Assembly: GCA_942491185.1 (NCBI GenBank)
Contig: CALOAB010000016.1
Location: 62,001 to 126,000, forward strand
DNA from: SLRI01 sp942491185
GTDB lineage: Bacteria > Pseudomonadota > Alphaproteobacteria > Geminicoccales > Geminicoccaceae
DNA: 64,000 bases
Reading direction: 5' to 3'
The notes under the pieces were generated by a model. That model saw only the letters and a list, made by a program, of their open reading frames with translations. It had not been told where the DNA came from and did not search any database. This document shows positions 17,064 through 27,902 of this stretch, piece by piece. The position numbers and the translations under genes were made by a program. Numbering within the stretch: the first letter of the stretch is position 1; every line of letters begins with the position of its first letter.

Positions 17064-17527
17064 AGCAGCAGCCCGTCGGCGAGCACGGCGTTCGGGAACC
17101 TCTCCAGCCGGTCGGCCCATTGCACGATGAACAGATCGGCGATCGGGTAGACCAGCCGCCCGGCGAGGGTCGGCATGGCACTACCGGCGGTCTCGATGAA
17201 GACGATCCGAGCACCAGCGAGCTTGCCCAGATAGAGGATCGGCACCGCCACATCGGCGCCGGTCGAGATCAGCAGCGCCGGCCGCTCGCGGCGTAGCACG
17301 GCAATGCTCTGCCAGGCATTGCGCAGCGTGCGCCAGACGGAGCGGCGCGGGTGGCAGAGATGGTAGCGCCGGACGCTCTCGGGCGGCGGTCGGCCATCGG
17401 CGAAGGTGACGTGGAACACGTCGTCGAAGGCGATGCCGGCCAGCGCCCGCTGCAGCTCGGCCCAGTGCCCGCCCGGCGAGAACACGAGGCCCGTCCGGCG
17501 CGCTTCGCGCCAGGCGACGCTCGTCAC
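17060..17527 (-). CDS. PssD-like glycosyltransferase subunit (Alg14-type membrane anchor)
   Basis: The 155-residue product shows the Alg14/PssD pattern: LVFSPGGHWAELQRAL near the N terminus, LLISTGADVAVPILYLGK in the middle, and ARIVFIETAGSA then FIVQWADRLERFPNAV at the end. This half binds the acceptor and recruits the PssE-like catalytic half to the membrane. GTG 17527 overlaps the stop of the gene before it and the gene ends in a GTGA overlap with pssE, so three genes are translationally chained. The frame is open to 17722, but the added N terminus is Arg/Pro-rich and unlike the family. Confidence 0.86.
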   Translation of the reverse strand: MTSVAWREARRTGLVFSPGGHWAELQRALAGIAFDDVFHVTFADGRPPPESVRRYHLCHPRRSVWRTLRNAWQSIAVLRRERPALLISTGADVAVPILYLGKLAGARIVFIETAGSAMPTLAGRLVYPIADLFIVQWADRLERFPNAVLADGLLL

Positions 17528-18204
17528 GTGAGCCAGACGAGCTGGCGATTGGCGAAGCCTCGCCGCAGGCGCGCCTTGCGATCGAGGACGATGCCCAGGG
17601 GCTCGGACTGGTCGAAACGGCGGAGCGTGGCCGGATGCTCGTAGGCGTAGAGGTCGAGCGGCAGGCCCGCGAAGAACGCTTTGGTGCGAAGGCGGAGCAA
17701 GAGCAGATTGGTGCGCAGCCAATTGCCGATGCCGGGCGGAAAGACCAGCCGAAGGTCGATATCGGCGCGCGCGCCGGGCAATGTCGGCTGCCTCGCCAGG
17801 GAGCCGATGATCACCGCCTCGCTGAGCCAGCTTTGGCGCTGCACATCACTGACCAGCGCGCCAACGGAGCGTGCCAGGGTCTGCGGCTCGCGGTGGTAGG
17901 CCGGGCAATAGCGCAGGCAGACCCAGAATTGCCCGTTCACCAGGAAGTTGAGCGTATGGCTGGCCAGCAGGCCGAGCACGAGCGCTGTCGATGGCGCCAC
18001 TCCGGCTTGCGCATGGACGATGCCGGCGATGGCGGCGCTGCTGCCGGTCAGCAGCAGCAATCTGAAGGACAGCTCCTTTGGATCCATGCCGCGAACACCT
18101 TGGAACAGCCAGTTCGTCAGCAGGATGAAGCCGCAGCTACGGCTGGCGAAGAGCGTGTCCGGCGAGCTGGCTCGCAGGCGAAAGACCTTGGCTTTGGGTT
18201 GCAT
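17524..18204 (-). CDS. Membrane protein with nucleotidyltransferase-like domain
   Basis: 226 residues. The N-terminal half contains hydrophobic stretches (about residues 48-68 and 72-92). The C-terminal half has AVIIGSLARQPTLPGARADIDLRLV, whose G-S plus D-x-D spacing is the signature of minimal nucleotidyltransferases. It is the first gene of the three-gene chain leading into pssD and pssE. The natural guess is a role in exopolysaccharide assembly or precursor activation, but I know of no characterised relative and the assignment is fold-level only. Confidence 0.6.
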   Translation of the reverse strand: MQPKAKVFRLRASSPDTLFASRSCGFILLTNWLFQGVRGMDPKELSFRLLLLTGSSAAIAGIVHAQAGVAPSTALVLGLLASHTLNFLVNGQFWVCLRYCPAYHREPQTLARSVGALVSDVQRQSWLSEAVIIGSLARQPTLPGARADIDLRLVFPPGIGNWLRTNLLLLRLRTKAFFAGLPLDLYAYEHPATLRRFDQSEPLGIVLDRKARLRRGFANRQLVWLT

Positions 18205-18264
18205 CGAGTAGGCTCCCGCGACTAGTCTATCAACCTATAGTAGCATTTTGTTTCGAGGTGTAGC
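18205..18264. promoter_or_regulatory. Divergent promoter region of the exopolysaccharide genes
   Basis: Sixty bases separate the divergent nucleotidyltransferase-like gene and the O-antigen ligase gene. The stretch is AT-rich (CTATCAACCTATAGTAGC, then ATTTTGTTTCGAGG) compared with the flanks, as expected for two back-to-back promoters. No known operator was recognised. Confidence 0.45.
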
Positions 18265-19539
18265 GTGGTGTTCGCGCGACCGGCACATTTCGCGACGGTG
18301 TTGATGCGCAGTGTCTTCCTGCTCGCGGCCGCATCGCTCGTGCTCTCGGCCACGACGGTCTCGGCTCTGGGGCTGGAAGACCTGCGGATCGTGGTCTTCG
18401 CGGGCCTGTTCGCGGCACTGGTCGCTGGCGCGATCGCGCTTTGCCCGCGCCTCGACGGCGGCACCGTCGTGGCGCCGTCGGTTGCGCTCTGGCTGCTGAT
18501 GCTGCTCGCTGCCATCGATCAGCTTTCGGCCCAGGCGACGACAGCGTCCCTGGTCGACTACAAGATCGCGCTGCCCATCACAGCACTGCTGCTCGCACCG
18601 AACCTGCGCGTGGCCCTGGGTGGCCCCGATCTGCCCCGCCTCGTCGTCGGGCTGGGGGTCGTCTACATCACCGTGACGACGCTTGCCGCGCTCGCCGTTC
18701 CGTCGACGACCGTGCTGCGCGGCGTCACAGCGCATGTCCGGGTCGACGTCACCGGCTCGGTGGTCCTGCATGCGAGCCTGGCGACGATCATCGCGCTGGT
18801 GACGGCGGCGGCGCTCGCCCGGCCAGGCCCGGCGATCGGTCGCGCGCTCCTGCTGCTCGTGCTGGCTGCAGCAGCTTGGATGGTGATGCTGACGGGAACG
18901 CGGAGCGCGGTCTTGACGCTCGTGGTGTTCGGCGCGCTCTGGCTCTCGGCCGGCCGGCTGCCTGAGCTCGCTCGTGCACGTACGCTCGGCCTCGTCCTGG
19001 CAGCACTCGCCCTCTTTTTCCTGCTTTCGCTGCTGGTCAGCGACAGCCTCTGGTCACGCCTGGTCGAGCTCGGTGGTGCTGGCTACTCGTCCGGCCGTTG
19101 GCCTGCGATCCAGCATTGGCTGGCGCTCGGCGCCGGCCACCCCTTCGGCCTCGGGCTGGGTGCTGTCCGCCAGCTCCTCGCCGGCGGCCGGCCGGAGATC
19201 GCGGGCGGGCATCTGCTGGAGTGGCCGCACAACGAGCTCGTCCGCTTCTATGTCGAGGGCGGCATTCTCGGTGCCGTGCTGGTGCTGATCTTGATCATCG
19301 AGGTCGTCCGCCGGGCCCGTCGTCGGGCGATGGCCACGGCCGATCCGGTCGAGCGGGTGATCGTGCTGGCGATCGCTGCCGACATGCTGGTGCAGTGTCT
19401 GCTGCAAAACTACTTCAACAGTGTCTACCATGCCACGGTTCTGCTGATGATTTTGGGCATGCTGGCGGCCGCAGACGATCGTCCGGCCGAGGGGAGTGCT
19501 TCGGTGTCGGGTCGAGGCCGGCGGGGGTCGCTCAGATAG
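18265..19539 (+). CDS. O-antigen ligase/Wzy-type polymerase family protein
   Basis: A 424-residue multispanning membrane protein with about ten hydrophobic segments. The central loop has MLTGTRSAVLTLVVF, and the periplasmic part carries WPAIQHWLALGAGHPFGLGLG and LEWPHNELVRFYVEGG, the H-N-E-type stretch conserved in Wzy_C (PF04932) proteins. These either polymerise repeat units or ligate them to a carrier; sequence alone does not separate the two. It opens divergently from the pssDE chain and overlaps the 3' end of the convergent guaD gene by eight bases. Confidence 0.83.
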   Translation: MVFARPAHFATVLMRSVFLLAAASLVLSATTVSALGLEDLRIVVFAGLFAALVAGAIALCPRLDGGTVVAPSVALWLLMLLAAIDQLSAQATTASLVDYKIALPITALLLAPNLRVALGGPDLPRLVVGLGVVYITVTTLAALAVPSTTVLRGVTAHVRVDVTGSVVLHASLATIIALVTAAALARPGPAIGRALLLLVLAAAAWMVMLTGTRSAVLTLVVFGALWLSAGRLPELARARTLGLVLAALALFFLLSLLVSDSLWSRLVELGGAGYSSGRWPAIQHWLALGAGHPFGLGLGAVRQLLAGGRPEIAGGHLLEWPHNELVRFYVEGGILGAVLVLILIIEVVRRARRRAMATADPVERVIVLAIAADMLVQCLLQNYFNSVYHATVLLMILGMLAAADDRPAEGSASVSGRGRRGSLR

Positions 19540-20881
19540 CCGGCGCCTTGACCTGACGCCCGGCGACGTATGTTGCTGCGACGGTCCGCTCGTCACCCAT
19601 GGTCATGAGCGCGAACAGCCGCTCCTCGAGCGCCTGCCGGTCGATAACGGCGAGGCGGTGTGCCAGCGCCGGGATCGCTTCGGGCCGCAGCACCACGAGA
19701 TCGGCATGGCTGCCGGCCTCGAGCGTGCCGATCTCGGCTTCGAGCCCGAGCGCTCGCGCATTGCCGAGCGTCATCGTGTAGAACGCCTCGAAGGCCGGCC
19801 AGCTCTGTCCCTGCAGCTGTAGCACCTTGTAGGCCTCGGCGGCAGTGCGCAGCATCGAGTAGGAGGTGCCGCCGCCGACATCGGTGGCCAGCGCCACCCG
19901 GACAGGGGCTTCGGGCGCGCGCATCGTCTCGAGATCGAAGAGACCCGAGCCGATAAACAGATTGGAGGTCGGGCAAAAGCAGGCGACGGCGCCGGCCTCG
20001 CTCATCCGTCGACGCTCCCGCTCAGCTAGATGAATGCAGTGGCCGAAGAGCGAGCGCGCGCCGACGAGCCCCGCCCGGTCATAGACGTCGAGATAGTCGA
20101 GAGCGTCGGGGAACCGCGCCGCGACCGTCGCAATCTCCTCGTGATTCTCCGAGAGATGCGTTTGCAGCCAGCAGTCAGGATGCTCTGAAAGAAGCGCTCC
20201 CGCTGCCGCCAACTGGGCCTGGCTCGAGGTTACGGCGAAGCGTGGCGTGACGACGTAGCCGAGGCGGCCCTTGCCGTGCCAACGCGCGATCAGCGCCTTG
20301 CTGTCGCGATAGCCGCTCTCCGCCGTGTCGCGCAGCCCGTCTGGCCCGTCGTCCATCATGATCTTGCCGGAAAGCAGCCGCATATCGTGGGTGTCGGCGG
20401 CAGCGAAGAGTGCTTCGACCGAGCTGGCATGCACGGTCGGGTAGACGACGGCGGTCGTGGTCCCGTGGCGAAACAGCTCGGCCAGGAAGATGTCGGCCTC
20501 GGCCGCGCAATGCGCCGGATCGGCAAAGCGACGCTCGGCCGGGAAGGTGTAGCGGTTCAGCCAATCCAGAAGCTGGGCGCCATAAGAGCCGATGACCTGC
20601 GCCTGGGCATAATGGATATGGGTGTCGATCAGCCCCGGCAGGATCAGCGCATCACCGTAGTCGGTGACCGCCAAGCCGGGCTCCAGAAGAGCTCGAGCCT
20701 CGCCCACAGCCGCGATGCATGGCCCGTCGATGATCACGACCCCGTCGATGATCTCACGGACGGCGCCTGTCCCGGCCACCGCCGGATCGTCGGCGAACCA
20801 GACGAGGTGGCCGCGGATCGCGTGCCGGTGCGGCGCGCTTGCTGGGCTGGATGGAGGCATGGCGGTGTCGGATGAAGGCAT
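19532..20881 (-). CDS. guaD: Guanine deaminase
   Basis: A zinc amidohydrolase that converts guanine to xanthine and ammonia. At 449 residues it has the normal length. Metal-binding His88 and His90 are in GLIDTHIHYAQ; HLSEN, GHCIHL and the family segment CPTSNLFIGSGLF follow, and the catalytic Asp is in ATDVGGGTSYSML. The C-terminal HADLVVL segment completes the barrel. ATG 20860 is an alternative start. No other purine catabolism genes are nearby. Confidence 0.9.
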   Translation of the reverse strand: MPSSDTAMPPSSPASAPHRHAIRGHLVWFADDPAVAGTGAVREIIDGVVIIDGPCIAAVGEARALLEPGLAVTDYGDALILPGLIDTHIHYAQAQVIGSYGAQLLDWLNRYTFPAERRFADPAHCAAEADIFLAELFRHGTTTAVVYPTVHASSVEALFAAADTHDMRLLSGKIMMDDGPDGLRDTAESGYRDSKALIARWHGKGRLGYVVTPRFAVTSSQAQLAAAGALLSEHPDCWLQTHLSENHEEIATVAARFPDALDYLDVYDRAGLVGARSLFGHCIHLAERERRRMSEAGAVACFCPTSNLFIGSGLFDLETMRAPEAPVRVALATDVGGGTSYSMLRTAAEAYKVLQLQGQSWPAFEAFYTMTLGNARALGLEAEIGTLEAGSHADLVVLRPEAIPALAHRLAVIDRQALEERLFALMTMGDERTVAATYVAGRQVKAPAI

Positions 20882-20966
20882 CGGCGCGGATCACATTTGG
20901 TCCAGAACCAGCCCATCGTGCGGCCCGCTCGCCATTCGCACAAGCACACTCTAGAAAGCCTCGGCA

Positions 20967-21695
20967 ATGGCTCTCCATCCGCCCGATTTTCTCCTCCACC
21001 GCCTGCTCTACCGGGACGGCTTGATCCTGGTCGTCGACAAGCCGGCCGGGCTCGCGGTGCATGCCGGGCCGGGCCGGGGCGAGTCGCTCGAGGACTATCT
21101 CGACGCCCTTCGCTTCGGCCTGCCGGGCCGGCCAGAGCTGGCGCATCGCCTCGATCGCGACACCTCGGGCTGCCTCGTCCTCGGCCGGCACAAAAAGGCG
21201 CTCCGCCGGCTCGGCCGGCTTTTCTCGGCGGGCGAGGTGGAGAAGGTCTACTGGGCCGTCGTCGAAGGCCGGCTCGAGAAGGCCCAGGGCCGTATCGACC
21301 TGCCGCTGGAGAAGCACTCGACCCGCGCCCGCGGCTGGTGGATGGCGCCGGCACCGGCCGGCTCCGGCAAGGAAGCGGTCACCGACTACCAGGTGCTGGA
21401 GCAGGGGCCCGACAGCAGCCTCGTCGAATGCCGGCCACGCACCGGCCGCACCCATCAGCTGCGCGTCCACCTGGCGAGCCTCGGCCATCCGATCCAGGGT
21501 GACCAGCAATACGGCGCTGTCGCCGGCACCGGGCCGATGCTGCTGCATGCCAAGGCGATCACCCTGCCGCTCTATCCCACACGTTCATCGCTCGTAGTCG
21601 AGGCGCCGTTGCCCGAGACGTTGCAACGTGCCTTGGCGAGCATGACAGGCGCTGCTGCAGATCCAGCCACGAGGCAAGGTGCCACGCTACGCTGA
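20967..21695 (+). CDS. RluA-family pseudouridine synthase
   Basis: The 242-residue product has the RluA catalytic core. LILVVDKPAGLAVHAGPG comes first, then AHRLDRDTSGCLVLGR with the nucleophile at about Asp63, then YWAVVEGRL, and GRTHQLRVHLASLGHPIQGD near 150-170. There is no S4 domain at the N terminus, as in the short RluA/TruC-like group. The RNA target (rRNA or tRNA) cannot be told from sequence. Confidence 0.88.
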   Translation: MALHPPDFLLHRLLYRDGLILVVDKPAGLAVHAGPGRGESLEDYLDALRFGLPGRPELAHRLDRDTSGCLVLGRHKKALRRLGRLFSAGEVEKVYWAVVEGRLEKAQGRIDLPLEKHSTRARGWWMAPAPAGSGKEAVTDYQVLEQGPDSSLVECRPRTGRTHQLRVHLASLGHPIQGDQQYGAVAGTGPMLLHAKAITLPLYPTRSSLVVEAPLPETLQRALASMTGAAADPATRQGATLR

Positions 21696-22074
21696 TGGGG
21701 CCTGATGCAGGCTGCCCTCATGCTGGCTTTTTTGCGGCGCGCAGGTTCGGTTCAGTCAGCGGCGCCGCATCTGGCCAAACCGCTGAGATGCAGGTGCGGC
21801 ACTGGGCGCGCCGGATGCGCTGGCGAGCCGCCGCGGGCAAGTCCAAGGTCCTGCGACCGCATGGCGGGCCGGGCGTCGCAGCGGTGCGCTTGCCGAGGCC
21901 TGAGCCATGTGTTAATCGCCACACGCCTTCTCGGTGAGGACGTTGCTTGGCGTCGATTTTCCGCGCGCGGATGTCGACTCTTCGCCACCAGCCGGGACGG
22001 CAAGCCGACAGGAACGTCATGCCACGCGGCCACCGTGCCGAAGTGGCTTTTTGCGACCAGCCGGGGAAACACGA
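21696..22074. other. Upstream region of the atp operon
   Basis: 379 bases between the pseudouridine synthase and atpH. I see no protein gene of its own, although the atpH frame is open back to 21934 without family similarity. The atpHAGDC promoter should lie here. No clear terminator hairpin or riboswitch was found. Confidence 0.45.
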
Positions 22075-22662
22075 GTGCCCGCGACATCCGCCACAGCGAC
22101 AGGCTTGGCACAGCGCTATGCCACGGCCTTGTTCGATTTGGCCAAGGACGCCAAGAAGCTCGACCGGGTCGGCGACGACCTCTCGGGCATCGTCGGCCTG
22201 ATGGCCGAAAGCAGCGACCTCAAGCGCCTGATCGAAAGCCCGGTCATCAGCCGCGACGAGCAGGGCAAGGCGATTCTCGCCATTGCCAAGAAGGCCGGGC
22301 TCGACGAACTGACTGGGCGGTTTCTCGGCGTTCTCGCCGAGCATCGTCGTCTCTTCGCGCTGCCGGCCATGGCCAAAGCCTTCGGCGACATGCTGGCCGC
22401 GCACAAGGGCGAGATCGCCGCCGAGGTGGTCTCCGCCGTGCCGCTCGGCCCGAACGAGCTCGAGACCTTGAAGACATCGATCGCTGGCTTCGTTGGCCAG
22501 GCGGTCACCGTCGAGACACGCGTCGATCCGGCGCTACTGGGTGGGGTGGTGGTGCGCGTCGGCTCGCGCATGCTCGACGCCTCGCTCCGCACCAAGCTGC
22601 AGCAGCTCGAGCAGGCCCTGAAGGGTCGCGGTTCCGATCTCGTCGTCCAGACGTCGAGCTAG
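22075..22662 (+). CDS. atpH: ATP synthase F1 subunit delta
   Basis: The delta subunit joins the F1 head to the peripheral stalk of ATP synthase. With GTG 22075 the protein has 195 residues and begins VPATSATATGLAQRYATALF, the usual delta N terminus. GGGGAA stands upstream. An ATG at 21934 is in frame but would add 47 unlike residues. The C-terminal half has VDPALLGGVVVRVGSRMLD, characteristic of delta. It is the first gene of atpHAGDC, the F1-only operon typical of alphaproteobacteria. Confidence 0.93.
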   Translation: MPATSATATGLAQRYATALFDLAKDAKKLDRVGDDLSGIVGLMAESSDLKRLIESPVISRDEQGKAILAIAKKAGLDELTGRFLGVLAEHRRLFALPAMAKAFGDMLAAHKGEIAAEVVSAVPLGPNELETLKTSIAGFVGQAVTVETRVDPALLGGVVVRVGSRMLDASLRTKLQQLEQALKGRGSDLVVQTSS

Positions 22663-22697
22663 AGAATGCGCTTCGAGACACATAGAGGAATTGGTTG

Positions 22698-24230
<1,533 letters not shown>

Positions 24231-24236
24231 TCCTCG

Positions 24237-25139
24237 ATGCCGAGCCTCAAGGAACTCAAGGGCCGGATCGCCAGCGTCAAGCAGACGCAGAAGATCACGA
24301 GCGCCATGAAGCTGGTGGCCGCTTCCAAGCTGAAGCGGGCCCAGGAGCAGGCCGAGGCATCACGACCCTTCGCCATGAAGATGTCGTTGATGCTGGCCAA
24401 TCTCGCTGCCGCTGTGCGCGGGCTACCCGGCGCACCGCCGCTGCTCGCCGGCTCTGGCAGTAGCGAGAAGCACCTCATCATTGTCGCGACGTCGGATCGT
24501 GGCCTTTGCGGCGGCTTCAACAGCTCCATCGTGCGCGGTGCCCGGCGACAGATCGCCGACCTGCAGAACGAGGGTAAGACGGTCAAGCTGATCTGCATCG
24601 GCCGCAAGGGCCGCGACATGCTCAGGCGCGAGCACGGCAAGCTGATCATCGAGTTCGTCGACGGCGTCGCCGGCCAGAAGCGCATGGCTTTCAGCGACGC
24701 GCAGATGGTGGCCGCCAAGGTCCTCGATCTCTATGCGGCAGGCGAGTTCGACGTCTGCAGCATCGTCTTCAACCGCTTCAAGTCAGCCGTGACGCAGATC
24801 ATGACCATCCAGCAGGTGGTACCGGTCGAGCCGCCGGCGCATGATGCGATGGCTGAACCGGAAGGCTCGGCGCCTGCAGAGGCTGCAGTCTACGAATTCG
24901 AGCCGGACGAGGAGCAGATCCTGAGCGAGCTGCTGCCGCGTAACCTCGCTGTGCAGATCTTCGGGGCGCTGGTCGAGAATGCCGCATCCGAGCAGGGTGC
25001 GCGGATGGCCGCGATGGACAACGCCACCCGCAATGCTGGCGATATGATCAAGAAGCTGACGCTGCAGTTCAACAGGCAGCGCCAGGCGCAGATCACCAAG
25101 GAACTCATTGAAATCATTTCGGGCGCGGAAGCGGTCTAG
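24237..25139 (+). CDS. atpG: ATP synthase F1 subunit gamma
   Basis: The central rotor shaft of F1, 300 residues. The N-terminal helix KELKGRIASVKQTQKITSAM and the C-terminal helix NATRNAGDMIKKLTLQFNRQ are both family signatures, and the middle has SDRGLCGGFNSS. It starts six bases after atpA. An extra acidic insertion at about residues 200-225 (AEPEGSAPAEA) is common in alphaproteobacterial gamma subunits. Confidence 0.97.
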   Translation: MPSLKELKGRIASVKQTQKITSAMKLVAASKLKRAQEQAEASRPFAMKMSLMLANLAAAVRGLPGAPPLLAGSGSSEKHLIIVATSDRGLCGGFNSSIVRGARRQIADLQNEGKTVKLICIGRKGRDMLRREHGKLIIEFVDGVAGQKRMAFSDAQMVAAKVLDLYAAGEFDVCSIVFNRFKSAVTQIMTIQQVVPVEPPAHDAMAEPEGSAPAEAAVYEFEPDEEQILSELLPRNLAVQIFGALVENAASEQGARMAAMDNATRNAGDMIKKLTLQFNRQRQAQITKELIEIISGAEAV

Positions 25140-25191
25140 GGCGCTTGTCCGAGCCCCTAACCGCCTGACCGCCGATGCTGGGAGCTGGAGC

Positions 25192-26655
25192 ATGAACGAG
25201 GCCGCCACCAAGGAACACGCTGTGGCCAAGGAGAATATCGCCAAGGGACGCGTCACGCGCGTTACCGGCGCCGTCGTCGACGTCCATTTCGACGGCGAGC
25301 TGCCGCACATCTTGAACGCGCTCCACACCGCCAACGAGGGCAAGACGCTGGTGCTCGAGGTGGCCCAGCATTTGGGCGAATCGACCGTGCGCACCGTCGC
25401 CATGGACGGTACCGATGGGCTGACCCGTGGCCAGGAGGTGATCGACACCGGGGCCGCCATCTCGGTGCCGGTCGGGCGCGAGACCTTGGGGCGGATCATC
25501 AATGTCATCGGCGAGCCGGTGGACGAGCTGGGCGACATCGACGTCAAGATCACCGCCCCGATCCACGCCCCGGCCCCGGATTTCGTCGACCAGTCGACCG
25601 ATGCCGAGGTCTTGGCCACCGGCATCAAGGTCGTGGATCTGCTGACGCCCTACCCGAAGGGCGGCAAGATTGGCCTGTTCGGTGGTGCCGGCGTCGGCAA
25701 GACCGTGCTGATCATGGAGCTGATCAACAACATCGCGAAAGCGCATGGTGGCGTCTCGGTGTTCGCCGGCGTCGGCGAGCGGACCCGTGAGGGCAACGAC
25801 CTCTACTACGAGATGGTGGAGTCCGGGGTCATCAACGAGGAGGACCGCGCGCAGTCGAAGGTGGCGCTGGTCTACGGCCAGATGAACGAGCCCCCTGGTG
25901 CCCGTGCCCGTGTCGGCCTCACCGGGCTGACGCTGGCCGAGTATTTCCGCGATCAGGAGAACCAGGACGTCTTGTTCTTCGTCGACAACATCTTCCGCTT
26001 CACCCAGGCGGGCTCCGAGGTGTCGGCGCTGCTCGGCCGCATCCCCTCGGCCGTGGGCTACCAGCCGACGCTCGGCACCGACATGGGCGGGCTGCAGGAG
26101 CGCATCACCTCGACCAACAAGGGCTCGATCACCTCGGTGCAGGCCATCTACGTGCCGGCCGACGACTTGACCGACCCGGCCCCGGCGACGGCTTTCTCGC
26201 ATCTCGATGCGACCACCGTGCTCAGCCGCTCGATCTCCGAGCTCGGCATTTATCCTGCCGTCGACCCGCTCGATTCGACCTCGCGCATTCTCGAGCCCGC
26301 AATCGTCGGCGAGGAGCACTACCAGGTGGCGCGTGAGGTGCAGGAGACACTGCAGCGCTACAAGTCGCTGCAGGACATCATCGCCATTCTCGGCATGGAC
26401 GAGCTGTCGGAAGAGGACAAGCTGGTGGTTGCCCGCGCCCGGAAGGTGCAGCGCTTCCTCTCGCAGCCCTTCTTCGTGGCTGAGGTGTTCACCGGCAGCC
26501 CCGGCAAGCTGGTGCCCGTCGAGGACACCATCAAGGGCTTCAAGGGCATCTGCGCCGGCGACTACGACGACCTGCCCGAGGCTGCCTTCTACATGGTGGG
26601 CGGCATCGACGAGGTGATCGAGAAGGCGAAGAAGCTCGCGGCCGAGGCCGCCTGA
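25192..26655 (+). CDS. atpD: ATP synthase F1 subunit beta
   Basis: The catalytic F1 subunit, 487 residues from ATG 25192, which is preceded by GGGAGCTGGAG. Walker A GGAGVGKT is at about 164; GERTREGNDLYYEM and the catalytic-loop segment IPSAVGYQPTLGTDMG follow, with DELSEEDKLVVARARK near the C terminus. The frame is open back to 25108, but those residues overlap the atpG end and are unlike AtpD. Confidence 0.98.
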   Translation: MNEAATKEHAVAKENIAKGRVTRVTGAVVDVHFDGELPHILNALHTANEGKTLVLEVAQHLGESTVRTVAMDGTDGLTRGQEVIDTGAAISVPVGRETLGRIINVIGEPVDELGDIDVKITAPIHAPAPDFVDQSTDAEVLATGIKVVDLLTPYPKGGKIGLFGGAGVGKTVLIMELINNIAKAHGGVSVFAGVGERTREGNDLYYEMVESGVINEEDRAQSKVALVYGQMNEPPGARARVGLTGLTLAEYFRDQENQDVLFFVDNIFRFTQAGSEVSALLGRIPSAVGYQPTLGTDMGGLQERITSTNKGSITSVQAIYVPADDLTDPAPATAFSHLDATTVLSRSISELGIYPAVDPLDSTSRILEPAIVGEEHYQVAREVQETLQRYKSLQDIIAILGMDELSEEDKLVVARARKVQRFLSQPFFVAEVFTGSPGKLVPVEDTIKGFKGICAGDYDDLPEAAFYMVGGIDEVIEKAKKLAAEAA

Positions 26656-26671
26656 GCGGCGGGGGCTGAGC

Positions 26672-27103
26672 ATGGCTGACGCATCGAGCAACAAGGTAGC
26701 TTTCGACCTCGTCTCGCCGGAGAAGGTGCTGGCGCAACTCGAGGTCGAGATGGTGGTGGTGCCGGGCGAGGAGGGCGATTTCGGCGTGCTGGCCGAGCAT
26801 GCGCCGATCCTCTCGCTGCTGCGGCCGGGGGTCATCCAGGTCTATGACGGCAACACGGTGACCCAGAGCTTCTTCGTCGAAGGCGGCTTTGCCGAGGCCA
26901 ACCCGGCGGGGCTCACCGTCCTCGCCGAGGCGGCGGTGCCGATGGCCGAGCTGACCCTGGACGGGGTCAAGGGGCTGTTGCGCAACGCCGAGGAGGATCT
27001 GGCCGACACCAAGGCGCCGAGCGAGGGCGAGCTGGCGCGTCTCGAGCGAACCATCGCCATTGCCCGCGCGCGCGTCGAGGCCGTCGAGACCCAAGACCGC
27101 TAG
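26672..27103 (+). CDS. atpC: ATP synthase F1 subunit epsilon
   Basis: The epsilon subunit couples rotation to the c-ring and regulates ATP hydrolysis. The product is 143 residues with VSPEKVLAQLEVEMVVVPG, then EGDFGVLAEHAPILSLLRPG, and FFVEGGFAEANPAGLTVLAE; the C-terminal helical part is present. It is the last gene of atpHAGDC, 16 bases after atpD. Confidence 0.95.
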   Translation: MADASSNKVAFDLVSPEKVLAQLEVEMVVVPGEEGDFGVLAEHAPILSLLRPGVIQVYDGNTVTQSFFVEGGFAEANPAGLTVLAEAAVPMAELTLDGVKGLLRNAEEDLADTKAPSEGELARLERTIAIARARVEAVETQDR

Positions 27104-27143
27104 GCACGGCTTCGCCCGAGCATTGCATCGGGCGACGTTGCGG

Positions 27144-27785
27144 CTAGGCGTGTTTTCCGAACATGTCGGGTGTCCCCCGGCAGCGGTCGCCCGACCGGTT
27201 GGTTGTGTGCAGCCAGAGGCGCATGAGCGAGCTGCCGACCAGGCCGGCCTGCTCGAGCATCTCGCTCAGATAGGTGACCGGCGTCGGCGGCAGGGCATGG
27301 ATCACGGCCGTCGCCTCCATCGCCTCGATGTCGAGCTTGCCATCGAAGCCGCGAACCAGGCCGCGCATCTTGCCATTGCTGGTGAAGCAGCGAAGCTCGA
27401 GGTCGACCAGGCCACGGTTGCGGGCGAGCAGGAGTGTGCGCCTGAGCATCTCGCGGCCGATGCCGCGGCGTTGAAACCGCCGCTCGACGCTGACCGCGAT
27501 TTCGCCGCGCCGGCCGTCGATCGGGTAGAGCTCGCAAATCCCACGCATCGACCGGCCGAGAAAGCAGCCGATGATCACGGCGCTTCGCCAGTCGATCGAG
27601 CGGACGTAATTCATGATCAATGAGCGCTGCTTGGCGCCCATGAAGCGATTATGCACGTCGTCGGGATGCAATCGCAGGAGATGTGAGCGGAGGCGACGAG
27701 CGTCGGTGGCACCGAGGCGCCGAAAGCTGGCGCCGGGCAGCCGAAGCGCTCCGGGCATGAGGGTGCTCGGTCGTTCATATGTCAT
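27144..27785 (-). CDS. GNAT-family N-acetyltransferase
   Basis: About 213 residues from ATG 27785 (an in-frame start at 27827 would add 14). The GNAT core is seen in GEIAVSVERRFQRRGIGREM, where the R/Q-x-x-G-x-G/A acetyl-CoA loop is RRGIG, and LLLARNRGLVDLELRCFTSN follows. The N-terminal DARRLRSHLLRLHPDDVHNRF segment is like acetyltransferases fused to or acting with CoA ligases, but it stands alone here. The substrate is not predictable. It converges on atpC with a 40-base gap. Confidence 0.82.
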   Translation of the reverse strand: MTYERPSTLMPGALRLPGASFRRLGATDARRLRSHLLRLHPDDVHNRFMGAKQRSLIMNYVRSIDWRSAVIIGCFLGRSMRGICELYPIDGRRGEIAVSVERRFQRRGIGREMLRRTLLLARNRGLVDLELRCFTSNGKMRGLVRGFDGKLDIEAMEATAVIHALPPTPVTYLSEMLEQAGLVGSSLMRLWLHTTNRSGDRCRGTPDMFGKHA

Positions 27786-27902
27786 CGCCGCAGGTCCATC
27801 CGCGTGTCGCAGTTTGTTGCGACGCAATATAGATGACCTCGGTTAATTTTCTATGCAACAGGCAGATGCCGCTTTTTGTCCCATCTGCGGCAAGTGGTCC
27901 TG

